Assembly: GCA_024720975.1 (NCBI GenBank) | Contig: JANJXX010000004.1 | Location: 1-64,000 of the forward strand | DNA length: 64,000 bases | DNA from: Candidatus Panguiarchaeum symbiosum | GTDB lineage: Archaea; Asgardarchaeota; Njordarchaeia; Njordarchaeales; Panguiarchaeaceae | Reading direction: 5' to 3' | In this document: piece by piece, positions 45,302 through 54,642 of the stretch | Position numbering within the stretch: position 1 is the first letter of the stretch | Layout of the letters: each line of letters begins with the position of its first letter | Program-made: the position numbers and the translations under genes | Notes under the pieces: generated by a model | The model's database searches: none | What the model saw: only the letters and a program-made list of their open reading frames with translations | What the model was told of the DNA's origin: nothing

Positions 45302-45830
45302 GGAAGAGGCTAAAGCGAGTATAGGAGTGGTAAGATTCTCTATCTATGTAGTGAGTACATCAAGATACGAAGCTATTCGGAAGGGTGAGAATGTTGAAGA
45401 TGTTAGTGGCGAATTGGCCATTCAGATTATTAAATCTGCTGGGTTCGAGGTAGTATCAAAGGAAATAATTCCAGACTCAAGGGAAGCTATAATACAAGCT
45501 CTAAAGAAAGCTTCTACAGCTGGTGCTGACATTATACTATTCATTGGTGGTACCGGAATAACGTGGGATGATGTCACAGTGGAAACACTTGAACTCATGT
45601 TTGACAAGAGAATAGAAGGATTTGGAGAGCTCTTTAGGTTCTTATCGTACCAAGAAATTGGGCCCGCAGCTATGATATCAAGGGCTACTGCAGGCACTTA
45701 CAAGCACTCAGCAGTGTTTGCTATTCCTGGTTCACCATCAGCAGTTGAATTAGCTCTTAAGAAACTGATTACGCCTGAAGCAAAGCACATAGTATACTTA
45801 TCCAGACGTTCAGCTCCGCATACCCCTTGA
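45282..45830 (+). CDS. moaB: Molybdopterin adenylyltransferase MoaB/MogA family
   Basis: A 182-residue MoaB/Mog protein. The signature is IILFIGGTGITWDDVTVETL, with EIGPAAMISRATAGTY and FAIPGSPSAVELALKKLI. It adenylates molybdopterin before MoeA inserts the metal. ATG at 45282 follows GGTGAAGTT and lies inside the end of moaC. A hairpin of IS605-like type lies 20 nt after its stop. Confidence 0.9.
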   Translation: MSHKCHEEEAKASIGVVRFSIYVVSTSRYEAIRKGENVEDVSGELAIQIIKSAGFEVVSKEIIPDSREAIIQALKKASTAGADIILFIGGTGITWDDVTVETLELMFDKRIEGFGELFRFLSYQEIGPAAMISRATAGTYKHSAVFAIPGSPSAVELALKKLITPEAKHIVYLSRRSAPHTP

Positions 45831-45851
45831 GAGCTTGTATTTTTACAACTA

Positions 45852-45885
45852 AAAGTCTCGCCCTTAAGAGCGAGGAGGCCAGATG
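45852..45885 (+). mobile_element. Solo IS605-like right-end hairpin (copy B)
   Basis: The sequence AAAAGTCTCGCCCTTAAGAG and CGAGGAGGCCAG forms a seven-pair stem with one mismatch around a TTAA loop (CTCGCCC/GAGCGAG). It has the pattern of IS200/IS605 right ends without any transposase gene. It lies 20 nt downstream of moaB and could also act as a terminator. Confidence 0.5.
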
Positions 45886-45942
45886 ATTAGTAAACTATGC
45901 TCCTAACGATTTATAATTACCTGGTGACCTAGAGTTGCGGCA

Positions 45943-47124
45943 CTATCCCATGTCTGGGATAAATTTCTTTTGAAGATCGGCAAACTCAAGCAATAAGTCC
46001 ACATTCTCTGGACCCTCTATTCTGGCGATTTTGGAGAGATGTAACGCGGCTTCCTTTATGATAAGCTTCCTTGCAAATTCGTATACAGTGTCTGTAATTC
46101 TGGTCATTTTATCGACCTGGTCCATTGGATATGGGCAGGCTGTGTTGGACGAATTTGCATTTAACCAATGCAGGATATTTTTAACACCTAATCCTTTATA
46201 GTCTGCGATCTCAAATCTGATTACATGCTTTGATCTGATCGGTTTCATGAAGCCAATCCAGATATCTTTGACCCATGAGTTCTCATCTACAAACCTCATA
46301 AAAATGTCTTTCTTTCCTTCCTTCACAAGAGTCCTATCTATAACACGCGATGATTCAACAGATCCAATGAGTAAAGCCTCTCCTGGCTGGAGCAGCAGTG
46401 TTAGTAATGCTTTATCGTTAAGTTTCAAGTGGTTTTTATTGATCTTAATTTCACCCTGTTCTTCCATAAGATCTATCAGGCCGCGTTCAATAAAATGTGA
46501 ATCTACTCTCTTGACTATTCCTATTAAAACCTTATTTTTATTACGCGCCTCAGCAGCAACTTCTCTAGAGATTTCCAATACCTTCTTTTCATCTTCATAA
46601 AAATGCCTTGTTATTAGTACCAATGGCCAAAGTGGAAGTAGTGGTCCATCATATATCAGGAGGTCCCATTGTGGGGTGCTGTATTTGTCTTTTTGAAGAA
46701 GATCCTTTGCTATACTCATTTCTACAATCTTTGAGATGGCAGTCTGCGTTCGCGCCGTAAATTTCCCGAGCTTCAATTCAACTTTTAGACCTCTATTCAA
46801 TCCTGGATCAGTACTATCAATTCTTGGATACCTTACATAACCACCAAGTACAATGAACATATCCCCATAAACGAGCGGAAGCGGTGCTTTGAATGATGAA
46901 TCAACTGCATATGCACCGCCAATCTCAGGAACTTTTCGTGGATCAAGCTTTACTATTTCCACTAGACTACTGCTTTTGATTGCATCACGAATATTAGTAA
47001 TGCTTTTGATTAAACCCTCCATGTGTTTGCTTATACCTTGTGCCACTTCTAATGATTTCCTTACAAGTTCTGTGACGGCTTCAGGTACAAGATCCGGTAT
47101 TCTCTCTTCCTCCCAAATTTCCAA
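45943..47124 (-). CDS. nurA: NurA 5'-3' nuclease
   Basis: A 393-residue NurA domain protein. The active-site block AYAVDSSFKAPLPL (Asp), then QWDLLIYDGPLLPLW (DGP) and GIVKRVDSHF are the conserved regions around the two metal-binding acidic residues. NurA acts with HerA to resect DNA ends in homologous recombination. It starts at TTG 47124, 9 nt after the herA stop on the same strand, as in most archaea, but Mre11 and Rad50 are not in this window. One missing feature: the strong GGTG motif is only weak (GGTC). Confidence 0.87.
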   Translation of the reverse strand: MEIWEEERIPDLVPEAVTELVRKSLEVAQGISKHMEGLIKSITNIRDAIKSSSLVEIVKLDPRKVPEIGGAYAVDSSFKAPLPLVYGDMFIVLGGYVRYPRIDSTDPGLNRGLKVELKLGKFTARTQTAISKIVEMSIAKDLLQKDKYSTPQWDLLIYDGPLLPLWPLVLITRHFYEDEKKVLEISREVAAEARNKNKVLIGIVKRVDSHFIERGLIDLMEEQGEIKINKNHLKLNDKALLTLLLQPGEALLIGSVESSRVIDRTLVKEGKKDIFMRFVDENSWVKDIWIGFMKPIRSKHVIRFEIADYKGLGVKNILHWLNANSSNTACPYPMDQVDKMTRITDTVYEFARKLIIKEAALHLSKIARIEGPENVDLLLEFADLQKKFIPDMG

Positions 47125-47133
47125 ACTGACCGC

Positions 47134-48804
47134 CTACTTTACCTCTCTAACTCTTATCGCAATTGGTTTCCTCAGGGGGCTCATTAATCCTGCAACGTAG
47201 AATTCTCTAGGCATAAGTTGTGCCAGGTCTGATTCATCAATTCCCGCTATGTCAGCGAACTCCCTAATCTCTTTTAAGTCAGTTGTTTGACTTAATCTAG
47301 AGAAGAACACTGTGTTCAAATTCGCTCTTATGTCTGGATCTACGCTTCCTGCTAATCTTTGTGATAATACTATCAAACCGTATCCCCACTTTCGCCCTTC
47401 ACGCGCAATTTTCTCCACTTGTCCCTCGCAATAGTCACCGCCCCAGGCATAATTTTGTGCCTCATCTATTACAATAACCGTATTTATTGGAACATACCTA
47501 TGCTTCCCGCTTAAGAAGTTCTCTCTATAGATCCACTTCCACCCATAGTCTATGATGTCTCCGACAATCGCCTTTTTCATTTCTAAGGTGTACTCAAATG
47601 AGAGATCTATAACCAGCGGTTTTCCTTGTCGCTTAGCATCACGCGCTAGATCAAACAAAGCTCCTATAGGGCGCTCCCTCCTCAAGAGCATTATCTCTAG
47701 GTCTTCTGGCTTAATGAAGTAACTCATTCGCCAAGCGAGGTTCTCGACTGTTTCTGGCCTCGCACCAAGCTTGCTTGCCACTCTTTTGAGCAACTCTGTC
47801 ATATTTGCATGAATATCATTGAGCAGCTTCGAACGACCTTCGGTATCCACGGTAGACTTTAATTCCTTTTTGTACTTTTGTATGAATTCCCTAAGTTTCG
47901 TAGCAGATTGTCCTATGTGGGCATCTCTATGAACTTGACTTAGCCCCTTTCTGTAACTTTCAATATTAACAGGTTCTGGTTTCTCTTCTTGACCTTCCAT
48001 GCATTTCTTGAGTTCTATGCTAAAACATTCTAGATAAGTTGAATAATAGTCGCTTAGCCTCAGTGTTTCCATGAAAAAGTCAGCTATTCCTGAGGGGCCA
48101 AGGTCTACTTCCAGTGAGGTAATTGTTGTGTCGGGATAGAAGACTGTATAATCCATACCAGTATGATCAAAGATTATTACAGAAAACTCAGTTTTTTGAA
48201 CGATTTCATCTATGAGCACCTTAGCTAATCTCGATTTTCCCATGCCTGTTGCTCCAAAAATGCCGATATGATATTGGATATACCTAGAATCTAGAGGAAC
48301 TTCGACATCCCCAGAGTATTTGTGCGTGCCGACGACAAGTGGAGACTGCATTCCAGTTAAGGACGATGCAATAAGACTTGTCAGTAGATCGCCACGCCTT
48401 ACTCTATAGACCTTGCTTCCCGGAAATGGTACATATGTAACATTCCAACTGATGCCAGCAATGCGATTATCTTGGGTGGCTATTTCCGCAATGGGTATTA
48501 CATATACATTTGTATATGTAAGTTTCTCGATCCTGTCTATGGCATCTGGATATTCCTCAACGCCAACCTTGACACGCGGTCTTAAGTAGGGTTCAAGCCT
48601 GCGTATCCATCGTACAACACCAAGTATTATGGGAGTTCCTGGATGTTCTTCATCATGAACTAACGCAAGCGTTTCGGTTCTTATTGAGGTCGCAGGTTGA
48701 CCGGCGAATATAGATATTGGGATGGCTGTTACAGACGCATCTGATAGAACGAAGCCGATTAAATCATTACCTAGAAAGTCGGAAATGGTTACATTATTTG
48801 TCAA
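47134..48804 (-). CDS. herA: HerA DNA-resection helicase
   Basis: A 556-residue FtsK/HerA-type ATPase. An N-terminal beta-barrel (HAS) is followed by Walker A GATGMGKSR (about 184-192), DHTGMDYT, Walker B TVIVIDEAQNYAWGG, SQRLAGSVDPDIRANLNTVFFSRL (arginine finger and sensor region). HerA forms a hexamer that translocates on double-stranded DNA and activates NurA. TTG at 48804 follows GGTG. It is divergent from the AlaX gene with about 75 nt between the starts. Confidence 0.92.
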   Translation of the reverse strand: MTNNVTISDFLGNDLIGFVLSDASVTAIPISIFAGQPATSIRTETLALVHDEEHPGTPIILGVVRWIRRLEPYLRPRVKVGVEEYPDAIDRIEKLTYTNVYVIPIAEIATQDNRIAGISWNVTYVPFPGSKVYRVRRGDLLTSLIASSLTGMQSPLVVGTHKYSGDVEVPLDSRYIQYHIGIFGATGMGKSRLAKVLIDEIVQKTEFSVIIFDHTGMDYTVFYPDTTITSLEVDLGPSGIADFFMETLRLSDYYSTYLECFSIELKKCMEGQEEKPEPVNIESYRKGLSQVHRDAHIGQSATKLREFIQKYKKELKSTVDTEGRSKLLNDIHANMTELLKRVASKLGARPETVENLAWRMSYFIKPEDLEIMLLRRERPIGALFDLARDAKRQGKPLVIDLSFEYTLEMKKAIVGDIIDYGWKWIYRENFLSGKHRYVPINTVIVIDEAQNYAWGGDYCEGQVEKIAREGRKWGYGLIVLSQRLAGSVDPDIRANLNTVFFSRLSQTTDLKEIREFADIAGIDESDLAQLMPREFYVAGLMSPLRKPIAIRVREVK

Positions 48805-48878
48805 GAGATGTCACCAGATTTACTTTACTTTAAATGTTCTTCAAATAAAGGCATACAAAAAGTAACTTGGTGACATTA

Positions 48879-49514
48879 ATGATGACAACGCTACTATTCT
48901 ATGAGGATCAATACCTTAAGGAAGCGAGAGCTAGGGTCATAAAAATTGAAGATAACGTTGTTTGGTTAGATCAAACCATATTCTTTGCAGAGAGTGGTGG
49001 TCAAGAATCTGACCAAGGATTTGTAGGCGGTATCCCACTAGTTGACGTTCGACCAGATGATTTCGGACACGTCTTATCTAGAGCCCCCAATTTTAGTGCT
49101 GGAGATGAAGTACACCTCGTTCTAGATTGGGAAAGACGCTATAGGCTCATGCGTCTTCACTCTGCTCTGCATCTTGTAAGCATTGCTGTTAAAGAAATAC
49201 TAGGTGATCTTGAAATAATAGGATCACATGTAGGTGCTGACAAATCCAGAATCGATTATGCCTTCATGGGGCGTATTTCTGATTACTTTAACATGATTAA
49301 GGAATTTATCGAACCGTACCTCAAAGAATCTCACGAAATTATAGTTTATCGAAAGCCAGAAAATCCACAGGTGCGAATTTGGAAAATGGAGCAGTGGGAA
49401 ATACCCTGCTCTGGACTTCACGTTAGAAGTACTAAAGAGATCGGCCAGATAGAGCTTAAGAGAAGAAACCTAGGGAAAGGAAAGGAACGCATTGAAGTAT
49501 ATCTTAAGGAGTAG
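48879..49514 (+). CDS. alaX: Alanyl-tRNA editing protein AlaX
   Basis: A 211-residue free-standing editing domain. The zinc site is HSALH (RLHSALHLVS) with CSGLHV, and FFAESGGQ...DQG is the editing-domain start. AlaX hydrolyses Ser or Gly mischarged on tRNA-Ala. The length is that of AlaX-M. ATG at 48879 follows GGTGACATTA; the GTG start at 48867 is inside that motif. Confidence 0.9.
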   Translation: MMTTLLFYEDQYLKEARARVIKIEDNVVWLDQTIFFAESGGQESDQGFVGGIPLVDVRPDDFGHVLSRAPNFSAGDEVHLVLDWERRYRLMRLHSALHLVSIAVKEILGDLEIIGSHVGADKSRIDYAFMGRISDYFNMIKEFIEPYLKESHEIIVYRKPENPQVRIWKMEQWEIPCSGLHVRSTKEIGQIELKRRNLGKGKERIEVYLKE

Positions 49515-49667
49515 CGCCAAACACTCTTGAGAAATGCACATTACATTCTTTTCTTTCTTGCAGAAACATAACTATTCCTCACGATTTTTTCAATCTTTTA
49601 TAACCTCATGCAGACATAACATATTATAGCTTTTGCATCTATTTTTCCCATGATTTGAGTGAATTCG

Positions 49668-50966
49668 ATGAAAGAACTAAGTAAGGTCAGCAGCAGCTAT
49701 TATTCAATGACAATCAATCCTGATCTAATCGTTCTAAAGGCACCTGTAGAGATTTCACTAACAAGAAATTCTATCAATATCAAAAACCTCTGGACCTTCT
49801 TTTCATTCAAGAGATTAAGCAAACGGCTCATCGCAAACATTCGAAGACAGTCAGAAGTTCTTACTAGGCAATTTCTTAATGTGATGGGATACAGAGATAT
49901 CAATATTGAGGTTGGTCTTAGAATACACGATAAAACCTCCGAGCTTGTGATTAAATTCGAAGATCAAATCCTAGATAGGGATTTTGCCACAAATCTCATT
50001 AAACATATGTTCTCCCTAACATGTTTCGAAATTCCAGAATACTCTATCCGCGAGTATAAGCTTGTACCCATATCTGAAGACAAACTCAACTTCTTTGTCG
50101 TATTAGTCCCTTATAAAAGGAGCTTTCTCAAAATGTTCGATGCACTCAGCAACCTATTAAAGTACCCCTATGTCACGCTTCCAAACGAACAAGGAGAATA
50201 TTATTCAAGCGAGTTAGGTGAAGATAACATCAATGAACCACCAAAAATATTGAGCACTTTGCTTAACTCGGTAAACATTAGAGGACCATTCAATGTTGGA
50301 TCACGAACACCAATTACGGCTCTCCAGGAAGTTATCTTCGCACCAGAAGTAGAATCACTAAAGCCTCTTAGACCATCAAACAGGGCACTAGATCACATAG
50401 AAACAGTGCTCACACAGGCGATCAAGGACATCGCCAGCATTATAGACCGATTCGAAAATCCCAAACCAGTTTATGAGTTACTGCAACTCTTGCATAGGAC
50501 ATTGAACTGTGAAAAACTCACGAAAGATGACGCCATTACAGCTATAAATATATTAGAGGAGATAGCTGAACCCGCAATAGAGTTAAGCGGACTAAAAGGA
50601 CTTCTTGATTACTTCCGAGGCATTTACAATGAGTTTTTACTAGCGGAAAAGCTAGAAGATATAAGCATAATGCGTGCAATATTGAGAAGAATTGAGAGGA
50701 CAATATGCAGAAGTGGAAAATTTAGGATTGATTCTAGGGGTATTCCCTTATTATGCCACGCATTTATAATCACTGGTTCGATCGTGGGAAAGCTTCATAA
50801 GAAACTTATAAATTTAGGGAGCGGAAAGGCCATATACTTGAATTCTGATGAGTGGAGATGCATATCGGAGGAGTTTGGAGTACCAGAAAATGTAAAAGTG
50901 GAAGTTAAGATTGTCAAAAGACTTGACGGAAGAAAGTGCCTGATAGTTGATTTTATTACAAAATAG
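49668..50966 (+). CDS. Uncharacterised soluble protein (ORFan)
   Basis: A 432-residue protein with no signal peptide or membrane helix. It starts as a beta-rich part (VLKAPVEISLTRNSINI), then an alpha part with RQSEVLTRQFLNVMGYRDINIEVGLRIH, and a helical C-terminal half (LDHIETVLTQAIKDIAS, AIELSGLKGLLDYFRGIYNEFL). Two cysteines (CFEI, CRSG) are not arranged as a metal site. The frame is long, starts well (ATG 49668 behind GAGTGAATTCG), and has the codon use of its neighbours, so it is probably real. A GNAT gene follows 12 nt later, which suggests a shared operon and a possible modifier-substrate link, though nothing proves it. Confidence 0.65.
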   Translation: MKELSKVSSSYYSMTINPDLIVLKAPVEISLTRNSINIKNLWTFFSFKRLSKRLIANIRRQSEVLTRQFLNVMGYRDINIEVGLRIHDKTSELVIKFEDQILDRDFATNLIKHMFSLTCFEIPEYSIREYKLVPISEDKLNFFVVLVPYKRSFLKMFDALSNLLKYPYVTLPNEQGEYYSSELGEDNINEPPKILSTLLNSVNIRGPFNVGSRTPITALQEVIFAPEVESLKPLRPSNRALDHIETVLTQAIKDIASIIDRFENPKPVYELLQLLHRTLNCEKLTKDDAITAINILEEIAEPAIELSGLKGLLDYFRGIYNEFLLAEKLEDISIMRAILRRIERTICRSGKFRIDSRGIPLLCHAFIITGSIVGKLHKKLINLGSGKAIYLNSDEWRCISEEFGVPENVKVEVKIVKRLDGRKCLIVDFITK

Positions 50967-50978
50967 GTGCTGTAAATT

Positions 50979-51503
50979 TTGAAGGATCCCGCCGACGAAG
51001 GCGGGTGCAGCATTAGAATACGTAGATTTAAGCCTGAAGATATAAACCAGATAAAAAACGTAGCTAGGGCGGCATTTGATAGCGAGGTTGATAAATACTG
51101 GAGCGTTGTTGGAGCCTTAAGGACACCATACACATATATTGCAGAGATATGCGGTAAAATAATCGGTGTTATAGAATTTGAGTTGGTCTACCTCTCTAGA
51201 TCTTCTGAAGGACACATTGGATATATCTTTGTCCATCCTGAATACCAAGGAAAAGGTGTCGGTACAGCCCTCCTAAAGAAAGCCGAGGAGATCTTATACA
51301 GAAGAGGTGCGAGAAGGATTTGGGCTGTAACTTCGCCTAATAATCCAAAGACGCGTAGATTCTTCGAGAAAAATGGATATCGCGAAGTATCAACTAAAAT
51401 TATGAAAAAGACGCTTGGAAGTAATAATACAAAGAAGTTGCTTAGAAGGATGGTATATTTCAAAGGGGATATCATACACGTTAAGGAACTAAGTAGTAAC
51501 TAA
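50979..51503 (+). CDS. GNAT family acetyltransferase
   Basis: A 174-residue GNAT. Motif A is YIFVHPEYQGKGVGTALLKKAE (acetyl-CoA pyrophosphate-binding R/Q-x2-G-x-G), motif B WAVTSPNNPKTRRFFEKNGYREV. It acetylates an amino group, substrate unknown. TTG at 50979 follows GGTG with somewhat long spacing (10 nt). A C-terminal region of about 30 residues follows the domain. Confidence 0.85.
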   Translation: MKDPADEGGCSIRIRRFKPEDINQIKNVARAAFDSEVDKYWSVVGALRTPYTYIAEICGKIIGVIEFELVYLSRSSEGHIGYIFVHPEYQGKGVGTALLKKAEEILYRRGARRIWAVTSPNNPKTRRFFEKNGYREVSTKIMKKTLGSNNTKKLLRRMVYFKGDIIHVKELSSN

Positions 51504-51544
51504 AAAATATTAATGCATTCTACTCTATATAATCTTCAGAATTC

Positions 51545-51784
51545 CTACCTTGAGCGTTCCTCAGCTACGATTAGTGTTAGAGTGTCTCTGACACCCGATA
51601 GTCTTCTCATCGTACCAACAATTACTTTGTCTAGCTCTTCGTGCGATAGTACTTCAACCTCTGCAATTACATCAAATGGTCCAAATACTAGACATGCCCT
51701 CTTAACGCCATTGATTTTTATGACGTCATCAAGAACTTGCGACTCTTTACCAGCTTCTGTTCTTAATAGGACATATGCCTTCAT
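51545..51784 (-). CDS. Lrp/AsnC-type RAM ligand-binding domain protein
   Basis: A 79-residue protein containing only the effector-binding (RAM) half of Lrp/AsnC regulators: KAYVLLRTEAGKESQVLDDVIKINGVKRACLVFGPFDVIAEVEV. The DNA-binding domain is absent, as in SraP-like free RAM proteins, which assemble as decamers that bind amino acids. ATG at 51784 follows GGTGTG. Confidence 0.85.
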   Translation of the reverse strand: MKAYVLLRTEAGKESQVLDDVIKINGVKRACLVFGPFDVIAEVEVLSHEELDKVIVGTMRRLSGVRDTLTLIVAEERSR

Positions 51785-51995
51785 TAGTCACACCTTATAC
51801 AAACTTCACATTATTATTCATAAATAGGGTATTTAATAGTTTAGAGGAGCTACTCTCTGATCTCTTAGTCCTTAAAAATATTTTTTGCAATGTTTTCTTT
51901 CTCCGTTAATCAAGAACACAGATACTTCCCTGTGTATTACTGATTTTGCAAACGCAAAGACTTTAGACAGAATTTAACAAGAAATTCCGCTGGTG

Positions 51996-52002
51996 ATGAA
52001 AT
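51996..52002 (+). other. Misplaced ATG ahead of the MFS gene
   Basis: ATG at 51996 directly abuts the GGTG motif at 51992-51995 and opens a different frame from the MFS protein; crossing into the MFS frame needs one base fewer in the AAAA run at 52020-52023. It marks the damaged or unusual start discussed for the next gene. Confidence 0.45.
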
Positions 52003-53400
52003 ATAGCAAGTTTAAGAAGAAAAGCACTTATTGTTCAATTAGCGATACTAACCGGCCTTCAGGGAGCTCACAGATCAGTACTAATACCAATACTTCGCCA
52101 GATAATCGAGAATTTCGAAATCTCATATGGTTCTGGGGGAATGTTTGTAGGTATGTACATGCTTCTTTCAGGACTTGCTTCACTTGGATGGGCGACATAT
52201 TCCGATTGGACTGGACTTCAGAGAAGAGTTCTAATAGTTTTGGGTGTTCTAGGATGCTCTCTATTTACAATTCTTAGTATCGGTACCCCTATATTTTATA
52301 TCTTCGCGGTACTTTACATTTTAGCAGGAATGTCCATAAGTGTAATATCACCACTAGCGACGACCATTATCCTAGATATAACATGGAGATACGAAAGAAC
52401 AATCGTTATTATGGCTTTTTCGATCATTAGTGGAATTGGATACATATTCGGTTTTGGTTTAGGTTTAATTACCACGGCAATATTCAATAATTGGCGTCTG
52501 CCGATCGCGATACTTGCAGCATCAATTTTCATAGTCAGTTTACCATTCGCAATACTGCTTAAAGAACCTCCAAAGGGGTTCTCTGAAGAGGAACTTAATG
52601 AAATACTCAGAAAGACCTATAGATATCCCTTCACTTTAAGTCCCAAAGATTTGAAAGTTATCACTGGAAATAGGAGTAACATTTTTGCCACACTGCAAGG
52701 CATCTTCGGAATAATAGGAAGTGGTTCTATTGAAGTATGGATCCTTCAATATTTAGTGAGAGAGGCACACACTAATGAAATAGTGGCCTCCATACTAATG
52801 GGGTTAGGAGCCATCGGAGGCTTACCAGGACTAGCTATTGCAAAGCTTGCTGATTTAACATCTAGAAGAATGAATAAAGCAAAACCCATCATTGCTGCAA
52901 TATGCTCCTCCATAACAGCAAGCGCATTTTTGATATTTCTAGTATTGCCTCTTAACCTAAACTTTGAGACAAATGATGCTGTAATGGCCGCAACATATCT
53001 TATCGAGGCACTTTCTAAGGATCCCCTACTATCGACAGCTATAGCCTCATTCTTTATTGCTATGGTATCTAATTCACCAATAGGTCCAATAAAGGTTGCT
53101 ATTCTCTCAGAGGTTAACCTTCCCGAGCACAGAGCAACAGTAATTTCTGGCTCAGGCATAATTGAGCTCTTTTCTAAAAGTTTGGGGATAGCAGTACTAG
53201 GCTTATTAGTCGACCTGCTGGGCAGTTTTAGAATACCACTAATGATCGCTGTCTCCATGTGGTTCGTATCTGCATTTTACTGGACAAAGATGAGTAAAAC
53301 TATCACAATCGATGCTTGGAAACTAGGTTTATTACTACAAGAGAGAAAAATACTCCTCTTAAAGTTTAATGATGCTCAGGGGATAAGTAATAAATCTTAA
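52003..53400 (+). CDS. MFS transporter with irregular 5' end
   Basis: An MFS protein of 12 helices. The frame is open back to TGA at 51997 and encodes the first helix (KALIVQLAILTGLQGAHRSVLIP) upstream of the first in-frame ATG at 52141, so starting there would remove helix 1. No ATG, GTG or TTG lies in that upstream part. GGTG at 51992-51995 sits 7 nt before ATA 52003, so either ATA is the start, or a one-base excess in A4 (52020-52023) hides a start at ATG 51996. Motif-A-like loop ATYSDWTGLQRR and KGFSEEELNEIL follow. The substrate is unknown; a radical SAM gene follows 72 nt later. Confidence 0.7.
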   Translation: MASLRRKALIVQLAILTGLQGAHRSVLIPILRQIIENFEISYGSGGMFVGMYMLLSGLASLGWATYSDWTGLQRRVLIVLGVLGCSLFTILSIGTPIFYIFAVLYILAGMSISVISPLATTIILDITWRYERTIVIMAFSIISGIGYIFGFGLGLITTAIFNNWRLPIAILAASIFIVSLPFAILLKEPPKGFSEEELNEILRKTYRYPFTLSPKDLKVITGNRSNIFATLQGIFGIIGSGSIEVWILQYLVREAHTNEIVASILMGLGAIGGLPGLAIAKLADLTSRRMNKAKPIIAAICSSITASAFLIFLVLPLNLNFETNDAVMAATYLIEALSKDPLLSTAIASFFIAMVSNSPIGPIKVAILSEVNLPEHRATVISGSGIIELFSKSLGIAVLGLLVDLLGSFRIPLMIAVSMWFVSAFYWTKMSKTITIDAWKLGLLLQERKILLLKFNDAQGISNKS

Positions 53401-53472
53401 ATAACAGGCAGTTCATTACATAATAATGGATTAGTACACTTAATTAATAATCTTTGCATTCGGTGTTTTTAT

Positions 53473-54642
53473 TTGTCTGAGGTACAACCACAAGAGAAAT
53501 TCCAGATAGGCGACTGGGAAATAAGTCTCGTTCCCCAATCCAAACCACGTGAACTTGTGATCGAACTTACAACTGAGTGTAACTTAAATTGTCTTCACTG
53601 CTTCCGGAATTCGATGAAAGAGCCATTTGGATCAATGTCAAATGGAACGATGACAAGAGTCCTCGAGGAGGTATCAAACAATAATATTAAGGCTGTAACT
53701 TTATCGGGATTGGGCGAACCTCTGTATCATCCTAAGGCATTGTGGTTCATAAAAGAACTCAAGGAGAGAGGTGCTAGAGTTCTCTTAAACACTAATGGTA
53801 TTTTCCTCTCGAAGCACCTGAATGAGATCATCGACTTAGGAGTTGATGCTTTAATCCTAAGCATTGAGGGCTTGGAGCCCGAAACTTATAAATTGTTTCG
53901 AATTGGGGCGGACTTAGACATCGCTATTCAGTGTATAAGAGGAACCTATAGTAAGAAGAGGGAACTCAAATCAAATTTGCCATTAGTTGGTGTTCAATTC
54001 ACTTTAACTAGAGTAAATGCAAACCAGATAGGCAAACTTTCAGAGCTTATCAGGAACGGTGTTGGAGTCATAATTATATCTAATATAATTCCCATATCAC
54101 ACTACTACGAAGAACTTGCATGCTTCAATGATGAGGATTGTGCTAAATTATACTCGGAGCAACTTGAGATCCTTGGAAGGAAACTTGTCGACGTTTGGAA
54201 TGTCTTTGTATCAAGAAGCTATACGACCCCTCAGCAGACTTTTCATTGCCCATTCGTTGAAAATGATGCACTATTCATCAGATGGGACGGCAAAGTTGCT
54301 CCCTGCCTTCATTATTCACATGACTGGGTTTTCTATATGAATGGTACAAGGAGAAGCATAAAAAGCGTAATATTTGGGGATGTGAAGGAAGAGAGCATTG
54401 TTGATATTTGGAGGAAAATTAATTATGTAATGTTCAGATTCAAAGCGAAGTTCGGCTATAAACCATCATGCTTTGATTGCCATCTAAGAAATTGGTGCTC
54501 GTATACATTTTCAAATGAAGCCGATTGTTATGGAAATACACCTACATGCGCTCATTGTCCACTCGCAAGGGGCTTATCATCATGCCCATTAATCTCATTA
54601 GTACCCATATCGAAAATCGCTCTACAACCGATAAAATCCTGA
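53473..54642 (+). CDS. Radical SAM/SPASM protein, tungsten-enzyme maturase-like
   Basis: A 389-residue radical SAM enzyme. The cluster motif is CNLNCLHC (C36, C40, C43); FRNSMKE, LSGLGEPLYHP and LNTNGIFLSK are core motifs. The C-terminus has a dense cysteine set (CPFVENDALFIRWDGKVAPCLHY, CFDCHLRNWC, CAHCPLARGLSSC) of SPASM type. CxHCFRNS and the general layout recall the family that matures tungsten aldehyde oxidoreductases (TIGR04317-like), and an AOR is encoded at 21 kb. TTG at 53473 follows GGTG. The tungsten link is inference. Confidence 0.78.
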   Translation: MSEVQPQEKFQIGDWEISLVPQSKPRELVIELTTECNLNCLHCFRNSMKEPFGSMSNGTMTRVLEEVSNNNIKAVTLSGLGEPLYHPKALWFIKELKERGARVLLNTNGIFLSKHLNEIIDLGVDALILSIEGLEPETYKLFRIGADLDIAIQCIRGTYSKKRELKSNLPLVGVQFTLTRVNANQIGKLSELIRNGVGVIIISNIIPISHYYEELACFNDEDCAKLYSEQLEILGRKLVDVWNVFVSRSYTTPQQTFHCPFVENDALFIRWDGKVAPCLHYSHDWVFYMNGTRRSIKSVIFGDVKEESIVDIWRKINYVMFRFKAKFGYKPSCFDCHLRNWCSYTFSNEADCYGNTPTCAHCPLARGLSSCPLISLVPISKIALQPIKS

